Source: UBA5069 sp963773745
GTDB lineage: Bacteria > Chloroflexota > Anaerolineae > Caldilineales > Caldilineaceae
Length of the DNA: 64,000 bases
NCBI GenBank assembly: GCA_963773745.1
Contig: CAVZCL010000001.1
Span: 496,001 to 560,000 of the forward strand
Direction of reading: 5' to 3'
Position numbers and translations under genes: made by a program. This document shows, piece after piece, positions 48,534 to 56,382 of this stretch; the stretch's first letter is position 1, and every line of letters begins with the position of its first letter. The notes under the pieces were generated by a model, which was not told where the DNA came from, did no database searches, and worked only from the letters and a program-made list of their open reading frames with translations.

Positions 48534-50227
48534 ATGGCACTCATTGACCTCCTGCGATCGCCCGTTGGGCCGTCGCTGACGCTTACATTTGGCGCTCTAC
48601 TCGTGGCTCTGATCGGGCGCTGGGTGCGCCGGCCCGTGCTGCTCACCGGGTTGGCGCTTCTTTTTGTTGCCATCTCCGGCGTCATCTGGATTGACCTGCG
48701 CTTTCAGCAGGTGATTCCGGTCTACAGTCGCTCGTGGCAGCCTCTCTTCCAGGCAGGGGCCAACCTTGAATGGGTGGGCGATGGCTGGAACTGGTATGTG
48801 GCAGGCCTGATGCTGCTCCTTGGCGGCCTGAGCATTCTGCTTGACATGGGCGAGGATGAGCGCACTCCCTGGCAGCACGGGATTGGCATTGCCGTCAACC
48901 TGGCGATTGCGGCGGCGGCAATCCTTTTTGTCAGCAGCGGCAACCTGCTCACCGTGGTCTTCACCTGGGTGCTGCTCGACATTGCCATCCTCGTGCGCGG
49001 GATTGCGCGGCCCGGGGTGCTCCCCGCCACGGGGCAGACGGAGCGCTGGTATTCGCAGACGCGCGCGGCCTGAGCCTGCTGGGCGCAGTGCTGCTCATGA
49101 TTGCGCTGCTGCCGGCCGGCCCAACCGGCCCCAGCCAATCCCTCCAGGGCGGCGCGCTCCCTTTTGAGGCGCTGCTCCTGCTCATGGGCGCGGCGCTGCT
49201 GCGCACGGGTGTCTACCCCTTCCACTTCTGGCTGCTGCCCGACAAGGGCGAGACGATTAACATCGCCGAGCGGCTGCTCGACCACGTGGCGCCCGTGCTC
49301 TCCGGCATGTGGCTGGTGGGCTGGGTTATCAGCCTGGGCGGTGCGTCGATTCTGCAGAGCGCCGAACTGGCCACCTTCCTCACCTTTTCCATGCTCATTG
49401 CCGCCTTCGCAGCATTTGTGACGCGTGACACGGTGAGCCACACGACCTTCGTCTTTGTGGCGGCGGCGGGGCAATGCCTGTTGGCGGCAGCGCTCTTCTA
49501 TAACCACAGCAACCCGGCCGCGATGCTGTGGCCGGCAACGACCTTTGTACTGGGCGGGTCGCTCTGGCTGGTAGGCCGCCGCATTTGGCAAGGGTGGGGT
49601 TGGCAACTGCCTGTGAGCCTGGGCGCGCTCACGCTGGCCGGCGCTCCCTTTACGCCCGGCTTTCTCATGCAGCCTTCGTTTGCCTCGCTGCTGGGCGGCG
49701 GCGCGCTCTCGTCCTTCTACTTCTTGATCTACGTTGTGGCGCAGGGCCTGCTTGTGGCGGCACTGCTGCGCAGTTGGGGCCAGGGCGAATCGCCCAATAT
49801 GCTGCTCTCGCCCGGCGCCGTACTGCGGCTGCTGGTTGGGGCTGTGGCGCTGGCCATGCCGCTGGCACTGGCGGGCTTTCTGCCAAACGTGCTCAGTGCG
49901 ATTGCCAACATACCGGGCGCGATTCCGCCGCAAATGGGCACACCGCCCAGTGTGGTGGCCGAGCTTGCCGTGTGGATTCCGCTGCTCGTTTCGCTGGGCA
50001 TCGGCATGACCTTGATCTATCTCTCGCCCTATATGCCGCCGCGCCTGCAGGTAGCGCTGGCCCAGTTGGGCTCCTTGCTGCGCCTCGACTGGTTTTACCA
50101 GGGCACAGGCTGGAGCCTGGGCCAGCTCTCTTCGCGCCGGGGCTCCGGGTTCAGCGTCATTGAGGGCGCCGGCTACATGGGCTGGATGCTGGCGTTTATC
50201 CTGCTGGCGTACTTGTTGATCACATAA
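48534..50227 (+). CDS. Proton-antiporter-like membrane protein (NuoM/MrpD type, frame break near 49035)
   Basis: A protein of about 564 residues with roughly 14 membrane helices, related to the antiporter-like subunits of complex I, Mrp and group 4 hydrogenases. The first 165 residues are in one frame. The rest follows one base over, joined by GALVFADARGLSLLGAVLLM. The helix-7 hallmark is altered: YPFHFWLLPDKGETINIAER replaces the usual H.WLPDA...P...SALLH. AAFAAFVTRDTVSHTTFVFV corresponds to the following helix. Several charged residues needed for proton pumping are not at their usual places. First gene of a three-gene membrane cluster. Confidence 0.7.
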
Positions 50228-50322
50228 GGGGATGGGACTTTATCGGCAATAGTCAATCGTAAATCTTCCATTATTGAAAATTCATGACTGATAATTGACG
50301 ATACGGTCCCGGCACACAGACA

Positions 50323-51216
50323 ATGGGCCCGCTTTCGTTCTTCACAACTGGAAATGGCGTTCTCCTGCTTGGCGCCCTGGCGGCGCTGATTGTGCTGCTG
50401 TGGGATTGGCGCGTCGGCCTGGTGGTTCTCTTCATTGAGCAGCTGGGCATTGCCGCGCTCGTCGTGGGTGTCGAGGATGTGCCTGTGCAGATGATGCTCG
50501 TGCAGACCTTCATTGTGGGGCTGGCGTGTCTCATGCTGGCAACCTCCGGCATGCAGGTGCAACTGGGGAGCACCGGCCGGCAGAGCGGCGGCTGGTTCTT
50601 TCGCCTGCTTGTGCTGGGGCTGCTGGCCGCGGCGCTGCTGTCGCTTGATCTGCGCTTTGTGCTGCCGGAGGTGTCACCGGCGATTGCGCGCCTCTTCGGC
50701 TGGCTGGGGTTGATCGCCTTGCTCATGCTTGGCCTGGGCGATCACGCCCTCTTCACAGCCGTGGCGCTGCTGCTGTGGAGCGTGCTGGGCTACGCCGTGG
50801 CCGCGTTCTATGCGCCCGTGGCCGAGGTTATGGTGGTCATCGGCCTCGTGGAGCTGGCAGTGGCCTTTACCTGCAGCTACCTGATTCTGGCCGAACGGCT
50901 GCCTCTGGTGGAGCGCGCTGCGCGTGCACAGGCGGCCTATGCGCCAGCCGCTGCGCGCCCGTCCGCCACGGGCGCTGCGGGCGCATCTCCGCTTACGCGC
51001 AGGCAGGCACGCGACGCTACACAAACCGTGGCAGTCGTGCCTCCACCTGCGGGCAGCGTCGCGCCCGCAGCGGCCCCTCCGGCTGCTGTGCCGCCACCTG
51101 CGGGGCCGCTACCTGCAGAGCCGCCAACTGCAGGGCCGCCACCTGCCAACCCGCCGCCCGCCGTCCCGTCCAATCCCGCGCCCCCAAACCCACCTGCTGA
51201 AGCGAGCGGCGCGTGA
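50323..51216 (+). CDS. Membrane protein, HyfE/NuoK-like, with a Pro/Ala-rich tail
   Basis: A 297-residue protein. The first 200 residues hold about six hydrophobic helices (LLLGALAALIVLLWDWRVGL, FRLLVLGLLAAALLSLDLRF and others). Topology and position between two antiporter-like genes recall HyfE of hydrogenase-4 complexes, but the similarity is weak. The last 90 residues are made almost wholly of Pro, Ala and Gly (PPPAGPLPAEPPTAGPPPAN) and must be disordered. Its stop overlaps the next start by four bases. Start ATG 50323. Confidence 0.6.
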   Translation: MGPLSFFTTGNGVLLLGALAALIVLLWDWRVGLVVLFIEQLGIAALVVGVEDVPVQMMLVQTFIVGLACLMLATSGMQVQLGSTGRQSGGWFFRLLVLGLLAAALLSLDLRFVLPEVSPAIARLFGWLGLIALLMLGLGDHALFTAVALLLWSVLGYAVAAFYAPVAEVMVVIGLVELAVAFTCSYLILAERLPLVERAARAQAAYAPAAARPSATGAAGASPLTRRQARDATQTVAVVPPPAGSVAPAAAPPAAVPPPAGPLPAEPPTAGPPPANPPPAVPSNPAPPNPPAEASGA

Positions 51217-52649
51217 ACGGTGCACTGCTGCTGGCTGTCAACGCGCCTGCCATCCTGCTCGTCGTCCTCATTCTGACGGCAGCCATTACCTACATCCTGC
51301 GCGATTGGGAGCGCTGGACTGCGCTGGGCGCGGGCGTCATCACCGCCGCCTTTGCGCTGCTGCTCTGGCGGCTGGACATCGCGCAGTTGGCGGCCGGCCC
51401 CACGGACGAAGGCACGCTGCTTACGACCAGCCAGACGGTTGAACGCTTTGGCTTCACCCTGCAACTGCACGCCACGGCGCTGCCTGCCATGGTGCTCGTC
51501 TTCGGCATTGCCACATTTGCGCTGCTGCTTGCCGCACGCTTCCCGCAGGGGCGCAGCTTTGTCCCCATGACGTTGGCGCTGCTCGCGGGCTACACAATCT
51601 GGTATCTTGTGACAATTGCGCCGATTGACGTCACGCTGCTGTTGCCGCTTGGCCTCATCATCCTGAGCGCGCTTTCGGCGGTGGCGCTGCAGGCGGGTCG
51701 CCCTGTGCACGCCGCAGGGCCCTTGCGCTGGATGGTTGCGCCGGTGCTTGCCTTCCCGCTCTTTCTGGTGGCGCGCTTCTATCTGCAACAGGCAGCGCTG
51801 ACGCCCGATGACATTACACCGCTGCGCACGGCTGCGGCGCTGCTCACCTTTGGGCTGCTGCTGCTCATGGCCCCCGTGCCGCTCCACAGCGTGGCCCCCT
51901 CCACGGCCGAGAGCGCGCCGCCGCTGGCTACGGCGCTCTTCACGCTGCTCTACCAGCTCGCGCTCGTCTTCCTGATTACGCAGGTGGTCATCAATTTCCC
52001 TTTCATGGAGACGCTCGCGCCGCTCAACATCTGGTTTGCGTGGGCGGGGCTGGTGACGGCCATTTGGGCGGGCGTGGCGGCGATTGGTGCGAACCAACCC
52101 GGCCGGCTGTGGGGCTATCTCGCGCTGCATGACTGGGGTATTATCATTCTGCTGCTCTCGGTGCCGGGCATTCGCACGTGGTCGCTGGTGGCCTTCCTCT
52201 TTGTGCTGCGCAGCGTGAGCATGATGACGGCGGCCACAGGCTTGACGGCGCTTGAGCACTACGTGGGCAGCGTAGAGCCGGAAGAGTTGGAGGGCGCGGG
52301 CGTGCGCCTGCCGTGGAATTCGGCGGCCTACCTCCTGGGCGGGCTGGGTCTGGTGGGATTCCCGCTTAGCGCTGGCTTTTCGGGCCACTGGGCTGCGCTG
52401 CAAATTATCGCCGCGTCCGACTGGCGCTCGGCCGTGGCCGTGCTGCTTGCCTCGAGCGCGGCAGTCTTCGCACTCATCCGCATGGCGCGCATACTCTACG
52501 GCCCACTGGCCGACGAGCGACTTGGCAACGAGCAGCCGTTGAGCGTTGTCATGGCTGTCGCGGTAATTCTGCTTTCGGTTGGATTGGCCGTTGCGCCGCA
52601 ATTGCTCAATGTGCCGGTCAGCCGCGCCATCCTTGCCTTTGGTTCGTAG
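51213..52649 (+). CDS. Proton-antiporter-like membrane protein (NuoN/MrpD type)
   Basis: A 478-residue protein with about 13-14 membrane helices, start GTG at 51213 overlapping the previous stop. It aligns in general form with NuoN/MrpD: LVTIAPIDVTLLLPLGLIIL, then LLLMAPVPLHSVAPSTAESA, where complex I proteins have PLHGWLPDAH.EAPTPVSA, so the PLH and the A-E-A-P elements remain but the loop has changed. The C-terminal part has LGGLGLVGFPLSAGFSGHWA, matching the conserved G.P...GF.(S/G)K region, with His replacing Lys. Together with the two genes before it, this suggests a cut-down ion-translocating membrane complex of unknown partner. Confidence 0.72.
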   Translation: MNGALLLAVNAPAILLVVLILTAAITYILRDWERWTALGAGVITAAFALLLWRLDIAQLAAGPTDEGTLLTTSQTVERFGFTLQLHATALPAMVLVFGIATFALLLAARFPQGRSFVPMTLALLAGYTIWYLVTIAPIDVTLLLPLGLIILSALSAVALQAGRPVHAAGPLRWMVAPVLAFPLFLVARFYLQQAALTPDDITPLRTAAALLTFGLLLLMAPVPLHSVAPSTAESAPPLATALFTLLYQLALVFLITQVVINFPFMETLAPLNIWFAWAGLVTAIWAGVAAIGANQPGRLWGYLALHDWGIIILLLSVPGIRTWSLVAFLFVLRSVSMMTAATGLTALEHYVGSVEPEELEGAGVRLPWNSAAYLLGGLGLVGFPLSAGFSGHWAALQIIAASDWRSAVAVLLASSAAVFALIRMARILYGPLADERLGNEQPLSVVMAVAVILLSVGLAVAPQLLNVPVSRAILAFGS

Positions 52650-52704
52650 CGCTGCCTGGCGCATCAGTCGAGTTCATCACACGCACATGACTCGCTCCAG
52701 CCGC

Positions 52705-53736
52705 ATGAGTGGTTTTTATCAGAAGAGCGTGGACGAACGCGTTGCCCTGCTGGCGGCGTGGTCAGCGCTCACACCTGACGACGTCGCCCTCCTGCACGAC
52801 GGCCTCGCCCTCGCCCAGGCGGACAAGATGATCGAGAATGTGGTGGGGCGCTTTTGCCTGCCGCTGGGCATTGCCACCAATTTCAAGGTGAACAGTGTGG
52901 ACCGCCTGGTGCCGGTGGTGATTGAGGAACCGTCGGTTGTCGCGGCCATGAGCTTTGCCGCCCGGCTGGCGCGCAATGGCGGCGGCTTCTTTGCGGGCAG
53001 CAGCGAACCCATCATGATTGCCCAGGTGCAGTTGCTGGAGGTGGCCGACCACGCCGCGGCCACTGCGCGCATTCTGGCCGCAGAGGAAGAACTGCTTGCG
53101 CTGGCCGACACGAGCCCAACTATCAAGCGATTGGGGGGCGGCCCGCGCGCCATCGAAGTGCGCGCTCTGCCCGAGACGCCCACCGGCCCCATGCTGATTG
53201 TGCATCTGCTGGCGGACGTGCGCGACGCGATGGGCGCCAATGCCGTCAACACCGCCGCCGAGGCGATTGCGCCGCTGCTCGAAGAGTTGAGCGGCGGGCG
53301 CGCGCTGCTGCGCATTCTGAGCAACTACAGCACGGAGCGGCGCGCATGGGCAGAGGTGCTCATCCCCGCCGAAGCTTTCAGCACCGAGCACTTTGCCGGC
53401 GACGAGGTGATTGCCAACATAGCCCACGCCAACGCCTTCGCCGTGGCCGATCCCTATCGCGCTGCCACACACAACAAGGGTATCTTCAACGGCATTGACG
53501 CCGTTGCCATGGCCACCGGCAACGACTGGCGTGCGCTGGAAGCGGGCGGCCACGCGTGGGCGGCGCGCGACGGCCAATACCGCGCGCTGACAGAGTGGCG
53601 CGTGGTTGACAGCAACCTCACCCCCGACCCCTCTCCATTCTGGAGAGAGGGGAGAGGCGTACAGCCTTCCGACCCCAGTGCGCCAGAGGGGAGAAGAGCG
53701 TACAGACTGCGCAACAGCACGCGTGGCAGAATGTGA
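52705..53736 (+). CDS. mvaA: HMG-CoA reductase (class II), N-terminal part, ending in an inserted repeat
   Basis: HMG-CoA reductase makes mevalonate for isoprenoid synthesis. Class II marks: IENVVGRFCLPLGIATNFKV with catalytic Glu44, AAMSFAARLARNGGGF, AATHNKGIFNGIDAVAMATG with the catalytic Lys, and GNDWRALEAG with the catalytic Asp. After YRALTEWRVVD the protein runs into SNLTPDPSPFWREG and about 30 more residues that are the translation of a CCTCACCCCCGACCCCTCTCC repeat, ending at an in-frame TGA. The true continuation starts at 53740 in the same frame. An alternative start lies at 52687. As it stands this part lacks the catalytic His and the flap domain. Confidence 0.85.
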   Translation: MSGFYQKSVDERVALLAAWSALTPDDVALLHDGLALAQADKMIENVVGRFCLPLGIATNFKVNSVDRLVPVVIEEPSVVAAMSFAARLARNGGGFFAGSSEPIMIAQVQLLEVADHAAATARILAAEEELLALADTSPTIKRLGGGPRAIEVRALPETPTGPMLIVHLLADVRDAMGANAVNTAAEAIAPLLEELSGGRALLRILSNYSTERRAWAEVLIPAEAFSTEHFAGDEVIANIAHANAFAVADPYRAATHNKGIFNGIDAVAMATGNDWRALEAGGHAWAARDGQYRALTEWRVVDSNLTPDPSPFWREGRGVQPSDPSAPEGRRAYRLRNSTRGRM

Positions 53737-53750
53737 GCCATGCCTGCGCT
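53608..53750. repeat. Intergenic-type repeat inserted inside the HMG-CoA reductase gene
   Basis: AGCAACCTCACCCCCGACCC begins a unit of the same family as the arms at 43641-43826, here with ATTCTGGAGAGAGGGGAGAG behind it. It separates EWRVVD from YGRIELPLAVG, which are adjacent, or nearly so, in intact reductases. It adds about 45 codons without changing frame but carries a TGA at 53734. Confidence 0.75.
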
Positions 53751-54123
53751 CTACGGGCGGATTGAGTTGCCGCTGGCAGTGGGCATTGTGGGCGGGGCCA
53801 CGCGCACGCTGCCCATGGCGCAGGTCGCGCTCAAGGTGCTGGGCGTGGAGGATGCACGCACCCTGGCCGAGATTCTGGCCACTGTGGGACTGGCGCAGAA
53901 CCTGGCGGCGCTGCGTGCGCTGGCTACCGAGGGCATCCAGCGGGGGCATATGAGCCTGCACGCACGCCAGATTGCGCTGGCCGCCGGCGCGCGCGGTGCG
54001 CAGGTCGATCGCATTGCCGCCCGCCTTGTTGAGGCCGGCCAGATTCGCCTTGCATTTGCACGCCAGCTTGTGGAAGCGGAACAGCCCTCGCAGAGCGGGG
54101 ACGCTGCGGAGAAGAGAGAGTGA
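53740..54123 (+). CDS. mvaA: HMG-CoA reductase (class II), C-terminal part
   Basis: A 127-codon frame in phase with the previous one and separated from it by a single TGA. It begins PALYGRIELPLAVGIVGG, then ATRTLPMAQVALKVLGV and TVGLAQNLAALRALATEG. The catalytic His follows in IQRGHMSLHARQIALAAGA. These are the C-terminal sequences of class II reductases, so this is the rest of mvaA, not a separate enzyme. An ATG at 53740 could allow restart, but no good ribosome-binding site precedes it. Activity would need readthrough or two-chain assembly. Confidence 0.8.
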   Translation: MPALYGRIELPLAVGIVGGATRTLPMAQVALKVLGVEDARTLAEILATVGLAQNLAALRALATEGIQRGHMSLHARQIALAAGARGAQVDRIAARLVEAGQIRLAFARQLVEAEQPSQSGDAAEKRE

Positions 54124-54125
54124 CC

Positions 54126-55178
54126 ATGCTGAAGTCGCCGTCCAACTCTGTGGGGATTGTGGGATATGGCGCGTATGTGCCGCGCTTCCGCCTGCCCGGG
54201 AGCGAGATCAGCCGCGTCTGGACAGAGGGCAACTCGAAAAGCCCCGTGCGCGAAAAGGCCGTGCCTGGCCTCGACGAGGACACCGCCACCATGAGCATGG
54301 AGGCGGCGCGCAACGCGCTGGCCCGTGCGCAGATTGACCCGAGCCAGATCGACGCTGTCTGGATTGGCAGCGAGAGCCACCCCTACGCCGTGAAGCCCAC
54401 GGGGGCGATTGTGGCCGAGGCGATTGGCGCGACGCCCGGCACGCTGGCCGCCGACTGGCAATTTGCCTGCAAGGCGGGCTCCGAAGCGATTCAGGCCGGC
54501 ATTGGCCTTGTGGGCAGCGGCATGGCGCACTATGTGCTGAGCATTGGCATGGACACTGCGCAGGGGCGCCCCGGCGATGCGCTCGAGTATACGGCCGGCG
54601 CAGGCGGCGCAGCCTTCCTGCTGGGGCCCGCCGAGGAGTCTCTGGCCATCATCCAGCGCTCGCTCAGCTACGTCTCCGACACCACCGACTTCTGGCGGCG
54701 GCAGTCCACCCACTATCCCAGCCACGCCGAGCGCTTCTCGGGCGACCCGGGCTACTTCGGCCATGTGATGCCCGCCGCCGAGCAGATGCTGGCCACAATG
54801 GGCACGACCGCGGCCGATTACGACTACGTCGTCTTCCACCAGCCCAACCCCAAGTTCCCCACGCGGGCCATGCAGGATTTAGGATTCAGCGCGCCGCAGT
54901 GGCAGGCGGGGCTGCTTGTGCCCGAAATCGGCAACACCTATGCCGGTTCTGCGCTGATCGGCTTGAGCGCAATCCTGGACATTGCCCCTGCGGGCCGGCG
55001 CATACTCGTCGTTACCTACGGCAGCGGTGCAGGCTCCGATGTATTTGACATCGTGACAACCAACAAGCTGCCCGCCGCGCAACTGGCCGCACCGCGCACG
55101 CGCGACTACATTGCGCGGCGCGTGCTCATTGACTACGCGCAGTACGCACGCCTGCGCAAGAAGCTCGCGACGCACTGA
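54126..55178 (+). CDS. mvaS: Hydroxymethylglutaryl-CoA synthase (archaeal type)
   Basis: It condenses acetoacetyl-CoA and acetyl-CoA to HMG-CoA, the step before HMG-CoA reductase. 350 residues, thiolase fold. The catalytic Cys is in WQFACKAGSEAIQAGIGLV; GIVGYGAYVPRFRLPGSEI is the N-terminal strand; the active-site His is in YDYVVFHQPNPKFPTRAM; and the C-terminal VPEIGNTYAGSALIGLSAIL has the conserved Asn. The short length and sequence style match archaeal-type synthases, which Chloroflexota share. Start ATG 54126 (or GTG 54120). It directly follows mvaA, so both serve the mevalonate pathway. Confidence 0.93.
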   Translation: MLKSPSNSVGIVGYGAYVPRFRLPGSEISRVWTEGNSKSPVREKAVPGLDEDTATMSMEAARNALARAQIDPSQIDAVWIGSESHPYAVKPTGAIVAEAIGATPGTLAADWQFACKAGSEAIQAGIGLVGSGMAHYVLSIGMDTAQGRPGDALEYTAGAGGAAFLLGPAEESLAIIQRSLSYVSDTTDFWRRQSTHYPSHAERFSGDPGYFGHVMPAAEQMLATMGTTAADYDYVVFHQPNPKFPTRAMQDLGFSAPQWQAGLLVPEIGNTYAGSALIGLSAILDIAPAGRRILVVTYGSGAGSDVFDIVTTNKLPAAQLAAPRTRDYIARRVLIDYAQYARLRKKLATH

Positions 55179-55190
55179 CAGAGAAGCTTG

Positions 55191-55262
55191 GACGCAGAGG
55201 CAGAAGAATTACGGAGAACCATAGAGCTCTATAGTTCTCCGTAATTCTTCTGCCTCTGCGTC
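55191..55262. repeat. 36-base-arm palindrome without loop
   Basis: GACGCAGAGGCAGAAGAATT at one end and AATTCTTCTGCCTCTGCGTC at the other; the arms meet at GAGCTC with one mismatch. It is 12 bases after mvaS and probably ends its transcript. Confidence 0.88.
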
Positions 55263-55289
55263 TCTGTGTCTCTGTGTCCAAACCGTGGG

Positions 55290-55330
55290 TTTGTGGGATA
55301 AGTGTGGGATAGATGTGGGATAGTGTGGGA
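55290..55330. repeat. TGTGGGATA short tandem repeat
   Basis: Four copies of TGTGGGATA or a close variant lie within about 40 bases downstream of the mvaS palindrome. Confidence 0.6.
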
Positions 55331-55366
55331 AAAGGCACGCAATATGATGCCGCAACCCACGCGAAA

Positions 55367-55405
55367 AGTGTAACAAGTCGGCCGGTTAGCTCGACTCGTT
55401 ACACT
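55367..55405 (-). terminator. Hairpin after the toxin-antitoxin pair
   Basis: AGTGTAACAAGTC and GACTCGTTACACT form an imperfect stem around GGCCGGTTAGCTC, 3' of the antitoxin gene; no T-run follows on the minus strand. Confidence 0.4.
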
Positions 55406-55430
55406 TCAATACTGGAGAAGAGATCAGGCC

Positions 55431-55784
55431 TCAGGACTCACGCGGGACAAATTCAATCTTCAGATCCGCATCGAGTGCCTCGGCGATCCTTTTGAGGAAC
55501 GAAAGTGACGGAGACGATGCTAAATTCTCGAGGCGCGAGATGCTTGACTGTTTGGTGTCAATCGCCTCGGCAAGTGCGGTCTGTGACACATTACGTTTTG
55601 TGCGCAGCATAACGAGCTGTCGCGCGATTTGACGCTCCGGCTCCAAGTCCTTGTATGCCAGAGCAAACTCTGGATCGCACATCTGCTGTGCGATGTACTC
55701 ATTGAGAGGCAAACCCATTCGAGTCTCTCCATTCGCAAATACGTACGAACGCATGCACCCTAGCAACCTACCTGAGTCCTTCAA
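55431..55784 (-). CDS. higA: XRE-family antitoxin (HigA-like)
   Basis: A DNA-binding antitoxin. The helix-turn-helix is clear: RQLVMLRTKRNVSQTALAEA, then IDTKQSSISRLENLASSPSL, then SFLKRIAEALDADLKIEF. The N-terminal part (GLPLNEYIAQQMCDPEFALA) matches the XRE antitoxins that follow HigB/Gp49-type toxins. The frame opens at 55784, but ATG at 55718 (starting MGLPLNEYI) gives the usual length of about 95 residues and may be the real start. It lies four bases after the toxin stop. Such antitoxins usually repress their own operon. Confidence 0.88.
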   Translation of the reverse strand: MKDSGRLLGCMRSYVFANGETRMGLPLNEYIAQQMCDPEFALAYKDLEPERQIARQLVMLRTKRNVSQTALAEAIDTKQSSISRLENLASSPSLSFLKRIAEALDADLKIEFVPRES

Positions 55785-55787
55785 TTG

Positions 55788-56138
55788 TCAGGGTATTCTT
55801 CCTTCGGCAATATCCAATTCGCGCGACGGAAGCCTTCCCCTCTTTTTTGTTACGCCGTGGACAAGTACCGCAGTCCGTTCGGCGTTGATGTAGAAGAAGA
55901 TTCGCACCTGAATTCCTTGTATGGAAATCTTGTACTCAAGCAACTTCCCCCGAATGTGCTTAATATGAATTGAATCGACTCCGATTTGATGGCCCACGAG
56001 TAATTCAAGTCGTGAAACCAGAATGGCTCGCTGGTCTGCCGGAAACGAACTTACATAGTCAGCGACTGGGCACCTTTCGTTCTGCAGTACCTGAAACTCC
56101 ACCTTGCCAACCACACGTCCGGTGGCCTTTGACTTCAT
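55788..56138 (-). CDS. higB: HigB/Gp49-type (RelE superfamily) toxin
   Basis: A 116-residue toxin of the phage-derived Gp49-like (DUF891) group, probably a ribosome-dependent mRNA endonuclease. Family features: VEFQVLQNERCPVADYVSSF at the N-terminus, and IRGKLLEYKISIQGIQVRIF, then FFYINAERTAVLVHGVTKK, with the conserved Arg, Lys and His typical of this fold. Toxin-first order is the HigBA arrangement. Base composition is lower in GC than its neighbours, which fits acquisition by transfer. A TTGACA (56309-56304) and TATAAA with a short 15-base spacer lie upstream and may be its promoter. Confidence 0.87.
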   Translation of the reverse strand: MKSKATGRVVGKVEFQVLQNERCPVADYVSSFPADQRAILVSRLELLVGHQIGVDSIHIKHIRGKLLEYKISIQGIQVRIFFYINAERTAVLVHGVTKKRGRLPSRELDIAEGRIP

Positions 56139-56282
56139 TCAGCGCACCTTACTTTGTCGGTTTCGTCATAACAACTCAGCACATACAAGTTGGGCATACA
56201 CCGTCCTCGTCTTGTGAGTGATTACTTGACATGACAACACGACAGTTGTGGCTCAGGTAGGTTGTTAAGGTGCAACAGACAG

Positions 56283-56309
56283 TTTATAACAATATTGGTA
56301 TAGTGTCAA
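56283..56309 (-). promoter_or_regulatory. Possible promoter of the toxin-antitoxin operon
   Basis: On the minus strand TTGACA (56309-56304) and TATAAA (56288-56283) are 15 bases apart, shorter than ideal, about 145 bases before the toxin start. Confidence 0.3.
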
Positions 56310-56382
56310 CAGTCAGTTTTCGGGGGGATTCAAGTGCAAAGGGCCTAAGGATGGCGATGATAGAAGCTGAGCTCTGCGTTTC

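Noticed and set aside
48722..49933. A 403-codon minus-strand frame
   Set aside because: It is a shadow of the antiporter-like gene.
50937..52664. A 575-codon minus-strand frame
   Set aside because: It is antisense to two membrane-protein genes and made of Arg/Gln-rich low-complexity sequence.
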